A stretch of DNA of 9,257 bases from an uncultured Actinomycetes bacterium (lineage in GTDB: Bacteria; Actinomycetota; Actinomycetes; S36-B12), in NCBI GenBank assembly GCA_903918595.1, contig CAIXFB010000107.1, positions 1 through 9,257 on the forward strand, read 5' to 3'. The notes beneath the pieces are model-generated. The model searched no databases, was not told the origin of the DNA, and saw nothing but the letters and a program-made list of their open reading frames with translations. Position numbers and translations under genes: made by a program. Shown here piece after piece: positions 1 to 5,784 of this stretch (position 1 is the stretch's first letter; each line of letters starts with the position of its first letter).

Positions 1-77
1 AGAAGGCTGCAGCTCCGGTGAAGAAGGCTGCAGCTCCGGCGAAGAAGGCTGCAGCTCCGGCGAAGAAGGCTGCAAAT
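1..77 (+). repeat. 21-bp in-frame tandem repeat encoding KKAAAPA units in the sigma factor N-terminus
   Basis: Units of 21 bp, each reading Lys-Lys-Ala-Ala-Ala-Pro-Ala, start at base 21 and base 42. These two full copies are identical. A partial copy at 1-20 ends in GTG instead of GCG, and a degenerating copy starts at 63 and diverges after base 74. The array runs off the left edge, so the total copy number is unknown. The coding meaning is a flexible, positively charged tail like those of HrdB-type sigma factors. Near-identity at DNA level suggests recent copy expansion or homogenisation. Confidence 0.9.
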
Positions 78-1295
78 GGAGCAGCCTTGGGCAAAGTGGT
101 TGCCTCCAAAAAAAGTGATGATGATTTTGTAGAGGTAATCGAGGCAGACGGCGAACTCATCGAAATTGTTCTGGAGGATGAGCCTGATTTAGCGAAGGCA
201 GCCGAACTCGAGGCCGAGCTGGAGACTGATTTAGCGGGTGACCTCGCGGCTGTTGTTGATGATGACATCACTGAAGCTGCCGAGGTGGCGAGTGCAGCCG
301 AGGCAAAGGCTGAAGACGAGGCCTCATTTGTTATTTCAGATGTTGATGACACAGACGAGCCCGTGCAAACTGTCACCGTCGCAGGCGCAACCGCCGATCC
401 TGTCAAGGACTATCTCAAGCAAATCGGCAAAGTGCCACTGCTGAACGCTGAAATGGAAGTCGAACTAGCAAAACGTATCGAAGCGGGTCTGTTCGCCGAA
501 GAGATGTTGAACGAGACCAAGAAGCTCGACAAAAAGACGCGTCTTGACCTGGACTGGATCGCCGTAGACGGTCGACGTGCAAAGAACCACCTCCTCGAGG
601 CCAACTTGCGCCTCGTCGTTTCCCTGGCAAAGCGCTACACAGGTCGAGGCATGCTCTTTCTGGACTTGATCCAGGAGGGCAACCTCGGTCTCATCCGGGC
701 GGTGGAGAAATTCGATTACACGAAGGGCTACAAGTTCTCCACGTACGCAACATGGTGGATCCGTCAGGCAATTACTCGCGCAATGGCCGATCAGGCGCGC
801 ACTATTCGTATTCCAGTCCACATGGTCGAGGTCATCAACAAACTTGCTCGCGTGCAACGCCAAATGCTGCAAGATCTTGGTAGGGAGCCAACCCCTGAAG
901 AGCTCGCCCGCGAATTGGACATGACTCCTGAAAAGGTTGTCGAGGTCCAAAAGTATGGTCGGGAGCCGATCTCGTTGCACACACCTCTGGGCGAAGAGGG
1001 CGACAGCGAGTTTGGCGATTTGATTGAAGACTCTGAAGCGATCGTTCCTTCAGATGCCGTTTCTTTCACCTTGCTTCAGGAGCAATTGGAGTCCGTCCTC
1101 GACACCCTCTCAGATCGTGAGGCGGGGGTGGTGCGTATGCGCTTCGGGCTCACAGATGGCCAGCCGAAAACGTTGGATGAAATTGGCAAAGTGTACGGTG
1201 TTACGCGCGAGCGCATCCGGCAGATTGAGAGCAAGACAATGTCGAAGCTCCGTCACCCATCTCGGTCACAGGTGTTACGCGATTACCTCGACTAA
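1..1295 (+). CDS. rpoD: RNA polymerase principal sigma factor (SigA/HrdB/RpoD type), 5'-truncated by window edge
   Basis: Principal sigma-70 factor, which directs RNA polymerase to housekeeping promoters. The frame is open to the first base (codons in phase with base 3), and the GTG at 18 sits inside a Lys/Ala/Pro repeat, so the true start lies upstream. Counting from that GTG (425 residues): KKAAAPA repeats at 2-18; an acidic stretch at about 34-115; region 1.2 at about 127-157 (DPVKDYLKQIG); region 2 at about 190-268, with the core-binding and -10 recognition helices (LRLVVSLAKRY, FSTYATWWIRQAITRA); region 3 at about 270-345; region 4 at about 352-420, with the -35 helix-turn-helix (VTRERIRQIE). 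The C-terminus ending RDYLD is typical of actinobacterial SigA/HrdB. HrdB-type proteins often run to about 500 residues, so some tens of residues to about 100 are probably missing. The identity is very secure; only the start is unknown. Confidence 0.97.
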   Translation, partial: KAAAPVKKAAAPAKKAAAPAKKAANGAALGKVVASKKSDDDFVEVIEADGELIEIVLEDEPDLAKAAELEAELETDLAGDLAAVVDDDITEAAEVASAAEAKAEDEASFVISDVDDTDEPVQTVTVAGATADPVKDYLKQIGKVPLLNAEMEVELAKRIEAGLFAEEMLNETKKLDKKTRLDLDWIAVDGRRAKNHLLEANLRLVVSLAKRYTGRGMLFLDLIQEGNLGLIRAVEKFDYTKGYKFSTYATWWIRQAITRAMADQARTIRIPVHMVEVINKLARVQRQMLQDLGREPTPEELARELDMTPEKVVEVQKYGREPISLHTPLGEEGDSEFGDLIEDSEAIVPSDAVSFTLLQEQLESVLDTLSDREAGVVRMRFGLTDGQPKTLDEIGKVYGVTRERIRQIESKTMSKLRHPSRSQVLRDYLD

Positions 1296-1311
1296 TTCGA
1301 ACTCGTGGGTA

Positions 1312-1533
1312 TTACGCGTCAGTTGATACTGCGGGAGATTCGACCAGCCGATGGGTTTCGTCCACGACCTCAAGTGCCTTAGGCCGCAACGCCTCTTCAT
1401 GGCGACTCCAGTGATGCCCGCAAAAGAGAAGATCCGAGCCGCCCGGGAGAACCACTCGCACATAGGCCTGAGCGTTGCAGCGGTCACAGCGGTCAGTCGC
1501 TGCAAGTGCTGGAGCGGTAAGCGTCGTAGACAT
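1312..1533 (-). CDS. DUF7455-like small putative zinc-binding protein
   Basis: A 73-residue protein of the actinobacterial family that I recognise as DUF7455; its biochemical function is unknown to me. It has a Cys-x2-Cys pair (C16, C19) and a Cys-x2-His pair (C38, H41) separated by a hydrophobic stretch containing VRVVLPGGSDLLFC, which suggests one zinc site of the zinc-ribbon kind. The start is set by a strong Shine-Dalgarno sequence (GGGAGGA on the minus strand, bases 1541-1547), seven bases before the ATG at 1533. A longer in-frame extension to 1659 is open, but its residues do not resemble the family and it would bury this ribosome site. The gene is convergent with rpoD (16 bases between the stops) and divergent from parE. 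A position next to the principal sigma gene is one I associate with this family in actinobacteria, so a transcription-related role is possible but is inference. Confidence 0.85.
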   Translation of the reverse strand: MSTTLTAPALAATDRCDRCNAQAYVRVVLPGGSDLLFCGHHWSRHEEALRPKALEVVDETHRLVESPAVSTDA

Positions 1534-1540
1534 CAACGGT

Positions 1541-1547
1541 TCCTCCC
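1541..1547 (-). promoter_or_regulatory. Strong ribosome binding site deciding the DUF7455-like start
   Basis: The minus strand reads GGGAGGA, followed by seven bases and then ATG. It is the strongest Shine-Dalgarno match in the window and favours the 73-residue form over the 115-residue open frame that begins at 1659. Confidence 0.8.
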
Positions 1548-1620
1548 ATAAGCGGTGCTGAATGGCTGCCCAATCAGACCTGCGCCTCGCTGGCGCCTGC
1601 CCTAACAGTGTTACACGAAC

Positions 1621-1665
1621 CAGAAAATTCTGCCTCGCCACGCCGGTGTAGTTCGCCACCGGCGT
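1621..1665. promoter_or_regulatory. Two adjacent inverted repeats in the divergent DUF7455-parE intergenic region
   Basis: The 218-base gap between two divergent genes (1534-1751) holds a 12-bp dyad, CAGAA-AA-TTCTG (1621-1632). Eight bases on there is a perfect 9-bp stem, ACGCCGGTG (1640-1648) and CACCGGCGT (1657-1665), around an 8-base loop. No run of T follows on either strand, so it does not look like an intrinsic terminator. A protein-binding site or a transcript hairpin in the shared control region is more likely. A weaker GCGCC/GGCGC stem lies at 1582-1596. No RNA gene or further credible ORF was seen in the gap. Confidence 0.4.
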
Positions 1666-1739
1666 ACACGGTCATCCAGGTAGGTGAGGTTCACCCACGA
1701 CACGATGCCTGTGTGAGTCGGTAGGACCATGGATCGCCG

Positions 1740-1751
1740 TAGATTTAGCGT
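1740..1751 (+). promoter_or_regulatory. Putative -10 element of a leaderless parE promoter
   Basis: TAGATT (1740-1745) fits the TANNNT -10 pattern common in actinobacteria and is followed by exactly six bases before the GTG start, so transcription would begin at or next to the start codon. No Shine-Dalgarno sequence lies in the usual place. No convincing -35 hexamer is seen, which is common for such promoters. Confidence 0.5.
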
Positions 1752-3863
1752 GTGCCCGCTCCTACGTCGCTATCCCGAAAAAAGGCTCAAGTCGAGGAGA
1801 AGGGCCAGGACGGATATTCGGCAAAGGATTTGTCCGTCTTAGAAGGCCTTGACGCAGTACGCAAGCGTCCAGGGATGTACATCGGCTCCAATGATGGCCG
1901 TGGCCTCATGCATTGCCTCTGGGAGATCATCGACAACTCGATCGATGAGGCACTTGCCGGACACTGTACGAACATCGCAGTGGTGCTTTTCGGTGATGGT
2001 TCAGCCCAAGTGAGTGACAATGGGCGCGGAATTCCGGTTGATGTTGAGCCGAAAACCAAACTCACAGGTGTTGAGGTCGTCATGACCAAATTGCATGCTG
2101 GCGGCAAATTTGGTGGATCCTCCTATGCGGCCTCTGGCGGTCTGCATGGAGTGGGCGCATCGGTGGTCAATGCATTGAGCACGCGACTAGACATTGAAGT
2201 GGACCGAAACGCCAAGACCCATGCGATGTCCTTTCGTCGTGGAGTGCCCGGACGGTTCGATGGAGCCGGACCAGACGTGGCATTTGCGCGAGCGCAAGGA
2301 CTCACAGTTTCGGGGAAGGTACCCAGGACCCGAACGGGTACGCGGGTGCGTTGGTGGGCAGATCCGCAGGTCTTCACGAAGGACGCTACATATGACAGAA
2401 CCGCGCTCAGGGATCGTGTCCTCCAAAGCACGTTCCTCATTCCTGGTCTTGTCATCTCTGTCCGTGATGAACGCGATCTGGAAGATGTGTGGGAAGAGAC
2501 TTTTGTTCATAAGGGCGGCATTAGCGAGTACGTCGAGTATCTAGGTGATGGCGAATCCATCGGTTCGGTGATGCGCCTCAATGGATCCGGACACTTCCAC
2601 GAGACAGTTCCAGTCCTGGATAGTCAGGGTCACATGTCACCACAAGAGGTTGAGCGTGAACTTCATGTGGATGTCGCAATGCGCTGGAATACAGGGTATG
2701 AAACGGAGCTACGTTCATTCGTGAACGTAATTTCCACTCCAAAGGGTGGAACGCATGTTGCAGGATTTGAACGAGCGATAGTGAAGGTCGTCAACGACCA
2801 GTTGCGAGCAGCGAAGGTACTTCGTACCAATGAGGACAGCGTCACCAAGGACGATGTCCTGGAGGGTTTGGTCTGTGTCGTCGCTGTGCGACTGGCCGAA
2901 CCGCAATTCGAAGGGCAGACCAAGGAGATATTGGGGACACCTGCCGCGTCAAGGATCGTGGGCAATGTAGTGAGCAAGGAGTTGGGGGCTTGGTTCATGA
3001 ACCCGCCTCGGGGGGATAAGGCGACGGCAAAGTCGATCCTCGACAAAATCGCAAATGCAATGCGAACTCGTGTCGCAGCTAGAGCGCATCGCGACACGCA
3101 GCGTCGTAAAACTGCCCTTGAGTCGTCGGCCCTGCCCGCCAAATTGGTTGATTGCCGGAGTGACGATGTAGAGACGACCGAGTTGTTCATTGTGGAAGGT
3201 GACAGTGCCCTCGGCACTGCGAAGACGGCTCGTGATTCAAAGTATCAAGCGCTGCTGCCGATCCGCGGAAAGATCTTGAATGTGCAAAAGGCTTCACTGT
3301 CAGACATGTTGAAGAACACCGAATGCGCCTCGATCATTCAAGTCATCGGAGCAGGCTCTGGTCGCAGTTTTGATCTCGATCAAGCGCGGTACGGAAAGAT
3401 CATCCTGATGTCAGACGCTGACGTCGATGGGGCCCATATTCGATGCCTACTCTTAACGCTCATACATCGCTATATGAAACCACTACTTGACGCTGGCCGG
3501 GTTTTTGCGGCCGTTCCACCGCTGCACAGACTCGAGATAGTCAATCCGGGCAGCAAAGCGAACGAGGTCATCTACACCTATTCCGATGCTGAGATGCGAA
3601 CCGTTCTTCGAGATGCTGAAAAGAAGGGGCGCAAAGTGAAGGACCCGGTGCAGCGCTACAAGGGACTTGGTGAAATGGATTCAGGTCAACTTCGAGAGAC
3701 AACGATGGATCCTGCCCATCGAGCATTACGCCGTGTCACTGTGACCGATGCCACGGTTGCTGAAGAGGTTTTTGACTTACTCATGGGAAATGACGTGGGA
3801 CCCCGTAAAGAGTTCATCGTGGATGGAGCAAGCCTCCTGGACCGAGATCGGATCGACGCATGA
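1752..3863 (+). CDS. parE: DNA topoisomerase IV subunit B (ParE)
   Basis: ATPase subunit of the type IIA topoisomerase that decatenates chromosomes, working with ParC in an A2B2 complex. The 703 residues show, in order: a GHKL ATPase domain with E58 and N62 (EIIDNSIDEAL), DNGRGIP at 89-95 and GLHGVGASVVNAL at 130-142; a transducer domain ending in the K-loop QTK at 389-391, with K391 as the ATP-sensing lysine; a TOPRIM domain with EGDSA (482-486) and DADVDG (555-560) for metal binding; and the ParE/GyrB C-terminal motif QRYKGLGEM (634-642). The absence of a large TOPRIM insert and the close likeness to actinobacterial ParE favour topoisomerase IV over gyrase. A TAG at 1746-1748 makes GTG 1752 the first possible start, and the N-terminal YSAKDLSVLEGL matches the family. 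Its stop overlaps the next gene by 4 bp (ATGA), implying co-translation. Confidence 0.95.
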   Translation: MPAPTSLSRKKAQVEEKGQDGYSAKDLSVLEGLDAVRKRPGMYIGSNDGRGLMHCLWEIIDNSIDEALAGHCTNIAVVLFGDGSAQVSDNGRGIPVDVEPKTKLTGVEVVMTKLHAGGKFGGSSYAASGGLHGVGASVVNALSTRLDIEVDRNAKTHAMSFRRGVPGRFDGAGPDVAFARAQGLTVSGKVPRTRTGTRVRWWADPQVFTKDATYDRTALRDRVLQSTFLIPGLVISVRDERDLEDVWEETFVHKGGISEYVEYLGDGESIGSVMRLNGSGHFHETVPVLDSQGHMSPQEVERELHVDVAMRWNTGYETELRSFVNVISTPKGGTHVAGFERAIVKVVNDQLRAAKVLRTNEDSVTKDDVLEGLVCVVAVRLAEPQFEGQTKEILGTPAASRIVGNVVSKELGAWFMNPPRGDKATAKSILDKIANAMRTRVAARAHRDTQRRKTALESSALPAKLVDCRSDDVETTELFIVEGDSALGTAKTARDSKYQALLPIRGKILNVQKASLSDMLKNTECASIIQVIGAGSGRSFDLDQARYGKIILMSDADVDGAHIRCLLLTLIHRYMKPLLDAGRVFAAVPPLHRLEIVNPGSKANEVIYTYSDAEMRTVLRDAEKKGRKVKDPVQRYKGLGEMDSGQLRETTMDPAHRALRRVTVTDATVAEEVFDLLMGNDVGPRKEFIVDGASLLDRDRIDA

Positions 3864-4399
3864 GTGCTCCCGAGAGCAACCCGTCAAAATTGGGCGCGGT
3901 GACAGACGATGCTTTTGCAGATGTCTTCTCCGGGAACGCCACCTATGCCGAGAGTTACTCCGGAGGTGGACTATCCGGCATTGCGGCCAGGGGACTTGCG
4001 GTGGTCACCTGCATGGATTCTCGGATAGATCCGCTCTCAGTTGTTGGGATGAGAGCTGGCGACGTCAAAATTCTGCGCAATGCTGGCGCTCGGGTGACAG
4101 ATGACGTGCTGCGCACCTTGATACTCGCAACCCACCTACTCGGCGTAACGAGGGTTCTTGTCATGCCTCATACGGATTGTCGAATGGCTTCTGCAGATGA
4201 GTGGACGATGCATGAGCAAATACGTCAAGCATCTGGAATTGATTCACGAGGGATTGAGATCCGAACGGTCGCTGACCAAGATGCAGCTCTGCGGACTGAC
4301 CTGCTTCGGTTAAGCGCTTTCCCCCTTCTACCGAAAGATCTGGTCGTGGCAGGTGCAATCCTCGATTTAGGCACTGGCCGAATTCGGCCAATCGTTTAG
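3860..4399 (+). CDS. Beta-class carbonic anhydrase (small, Rv1284-like)
   Basis: Predicted cytoplasmic zinc enzyme interconverting CO2 and bicarbonate. The 179 residues hold the beta-class signature CMDSR, with zinc ligand C51 and the D53/R55 dyad, then LRNAGARVTDD (72-82), and the other zinc ligands H104 and C107 in HTDC. All catalytic residues are present. The protein resembles the short mycobacterial enzyme Rv1284 (about 163 residues), with a somewhat longer, non-conserved N-terminus. The ATG overlaps the parE stop as ATGA and has no clear Shine-Dalgarno sequence, so translation is probably coupled to parE. No functional link between topoisomerase IV and CO2 hydration is known to me; supply of bicarbonate for biosynthetic carboxylations is the plain expectation. 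A palindrome that may end the transcript lies within its last codons. Confidence 0.9.
   Translation: MSAPESNPSKLGAVTDDAFADVFSGNATYAESYSGGGLSGIAARGLAVVTCMDSRIDPLSVVGMRAGDVKILRNAGARVTDDVLRTLILATHLLGVTRVLVMPHTDCRMASADEWTMHEQIRQASGIDSRGIEIRTVADQDAALRTDLLRLSAFPLLPKDLVVAGAILDLGTGRIRPIV
4375..4399 (+). terminator. Putative intrinsic terminator overlapping the end of the carbonic anhydrase gene
   Basis: A perfect 16-bp palindrome, TGGCCGAATTCGGCCA (4375-4390), can fold as a 6-bp GC-rich stem with an AATT loop. The bases after it are T-rich but interrupted (ATCGTTTAGTTAATT, 4391-4405). It ends nine bases before the coding sequence does and about 20 bases before the putative fprA -10 element. A terminator for the parE-carbonic anhydrase transcript is the best reading; a dimeric-regulator site is the alternative. 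Confidence 0.45.
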
Positions 4400-4410
4400 T
4401 TAATTGCGGT

Positions 4411-4422
4411 TAGGCTTACTCC
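4411..4422 (+). promoter_or_regulatory. Putative -10 element of a leaderless fprA promoter
   Basis: TAGGCT (4411-4416) fits TANNNT and stands exactly six bases before the ATG at 4423, the same geometry as at parE. The only ribosome-site candidate is a short AGG inside the same hexamer, which is weak. The 23-base gap after the carbonic anhydrase stop leaves little room for a conventional leader. Read-through from upstream is also possible. Confidence 0.4.
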
Positions 4423-5784
4423 ATGCGTATGGCTGCATTGCGAGTTGCGATCGTTGGTGCTGGACCATCAGGAATATATGCGGCAGAGGCGTTGTCATCT
4501 CTGCCGGATTTGGTAGTCGATGTTGACATTTTTGATGCCTTGCCCGTTCCCTTTGGTTTGGTCCGGTATGGCGTGGCACCAGACCATACGAGCATCAGAG
4601 GCGTTCGTGACACTCTGGATAAAACGTTGAATAACGAGGGCGTTCGATTCTTTGGAAACGTCCGAGTAGGCGTCGATATCTCCCTCAACGAACTTTCTGA
4701 TGATTACGACGCAGTTCTCCTGACCTATGGAGCGAGCTCCGATCAGCACTTGGGGGTTCCTGGCGAAGAGCACAAAGGCAGCATCCCCGCGACAGAACTG
4801 GTCTCTTGGTACTGCGGAAACCCAGATGCGCAGCGCACACTCATTGAAGATTCAATCCGCGGGGTATCAAGCGTTGTGGTCATCGGTGTTGGCAACGTGG
4901 CGGTCGACGTAGCCCGAATTTTGGTGAAAGCGCCGGGTGCCCTTGATGAGACCGATATGCCACAGCATGTACTTGATGCTCTTTCGAATACAGACATCAC
5001 AGACGTGCACATTGTTGGGAGAAGGGGACCCGCACAAGCATCATTCACGACGAAGGAGTTGCGGGAGTTGGGGGAACTCTCCGGCGTTGAGGTTCTGGTA
5101 GATCCCGACGATCTGGATATGGACGCTATTTCTCTCGAGGCGATTGCTTCGAACAAGGTGGCAGCTCGAAATGTGGAAGTGCTGCGGGAGTGGTCCTCGA
5201 GGGCTCCGCAGAACCTACCCCGACGTCTTCATTTCCACTTCTTTCGTCGTCCACTTGAACTCATTGGCGATAACGCGGTTGAAGGCGTCGTGCTCGAACG
5301 TACAGAGTTTGGTGAAGACGGCCAGTTGCGTGGCACTGGAAGCACGGAGGAGATCGCTGCTCAATTGGTGGTGCGCTCAGTTGGCTATCGTGGCGTGCCG
5401 ATAGTTGGCATCGAATTGGACGAGCGGTCCGGAACTATCCCCAATAACGCAGGCCGTGTTACTCGTGAAGGAATGGTTGTCCCTGGGATATATGTTGCTG
5501 GGTGGATCAAACGTGGGCCAAGCGGCATTATCGGTACGAACAAGAAATGTGCCGTTGCGACTGTCGACGCTCTCCTTGCCGATTACGCTGATGGTTCATT
5601 ACCTGCCCGAGCAGGTGCCGGATCGATTGTTTCGCTGCTTGAGGAACACGAAATTGACTTCAGTACAACACAGAGTTGGCGCAATGTTGATATCGCAGAG
5701 CGCGAGCTGGGTCAATCACGGGGCCGAGAACGCACGACTATTCACGAGCGTTCGGATCTCCTAGTAGTTGGTCGCAATGGGTGA
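4423..5784 (+). CDS. fprA: Ferredoxin-NADP reductase, FprA/adrenodoxin reductase type
   Basis: Flavoprotein moving electrons between NADPH and ferredoxin-type partners. The 453 residues match the mycobacterial FprA length (about 456). Visible parts are: the FAD dinucleotide fold VAIVGAGPSGIYAAEAL (8-24); the family block PFGLVRYGVAPDH (43-55); the NADP-binding fold IGVGNVAVDVAR (154-165); an Arg pair, R200 and R201, placed to bind the 2'-phosphate; GYRG (321-324); and the C-terminal flavin-contact block YVAGWIKRGPSGIIGTNK (357-374). No N-terminal ferredoxin domain is present, so the iron-sulfur partner must be a separate protein. ATG 4423 is chosen over the ATG two codons later because of its distance from the putative -10 element; the effect is only two residues. 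The last 47 bases overlap the oppositely oriented Suc_Fer-like gene. The exact redox partner is not shown by the sequence. Confidence 0.93.
   Translation: MRMAALRVAIVGAGPSGIYAAEALSSLPDLVVDVDIFDALPVPFGLVRYGVAPDHTSIRGVRDTLDKTLNNEGVRFFGNVRVGVDISLNELSDDYDAVLLTYGASSDQHLGVPGEEHKGSIPATELVSWYCGNPDAQRTLIEDSIRGVSSVVVIGVGNVAVDVARILVKAPGALDETDMPQHVLDALSNTDITDVHIVGRRGPAQASFTTKELRELGELSGVEVLVDPDDLDMDAISLEAIASNKVAARNVEVLREWSSRAPQNLPRRLHFHFFRRPLELIGDNAVEGVVLERTEFGEDGQLRGTGSTEEIAAQLVVRSVGYRGVPIVGIELDERSGTIPNNAGRVTREGMVVPGIYVAGWIKRGPSGIIGTNKKCAVATVDALLADYADGSLPARAGAGSIVSLLEEHEIDFSTTQSWRNVDIAERELGQSRGRERTTIHERSDLLVVGRNG
5738..5784. other. 47-bp tail-to-tail coding overlap between fprA and the Suc_Fer-like gene
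   Basis: The fprA stop (TGA, 5782-5784) and the Suc_Fer-like stop (TAG on the minus strand, 5740-5738) lie past each other, so 47 bases code on both strands. Both proteins have roughly the usual length for their families, so neither looks like a read-through artefact. There is no intergenic terminator space, and the two transcripts must be complementary at their 3' ends. Confidence 0.9.

Noticed and set aside
465..980. Long open frame on the minus strand inside the sigma factor gene
   Set aside because: It lies antisense to highly conserved sigma regions 1.2-3 and resembles no known protein.
1277..1319. Imperfect dyad (ACGCG and TACC with GGTA and CGCGT) spanning the rpoD and DUF7455 stops
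   Set aside because: It has an unequal internal loop, a long spacer and no T run on either strand. It is too weak to call a bidirectional terminator.
1534..1659. N-terminal extension of the DUF7455-like frame giving 115 residues
   Set aside because: The added residues do not look like the family, and a strong ribosome site sits directly before the internal ATG at 1533.
1729..1842. Small Arg-rich frame starting at ATG 1729 and overlapping the parE start
   Set aside because: It is out of frame with parE, has no ribosome site, and would begin upstream of the predicted transcription start. Its Arg content is a frame-shift shadow of parE.
2663..3217. 184-residue minus-strand frame inside parE
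   Set aside because: It is Ser/Thr/Arg-rich shadow sequence opposite the conserved transducer and TOPRIM domains.
1752..3863. Calling this gene gyrB and its partner gyrA
   Set aside because: The A subunit lacks a strict gyrase box, the B subunit has the EGDSALG form, and both read most like actinobacterial ParE and ParC. A gyrase pair is normally near dnaA, with gyrB directly before gyrA.
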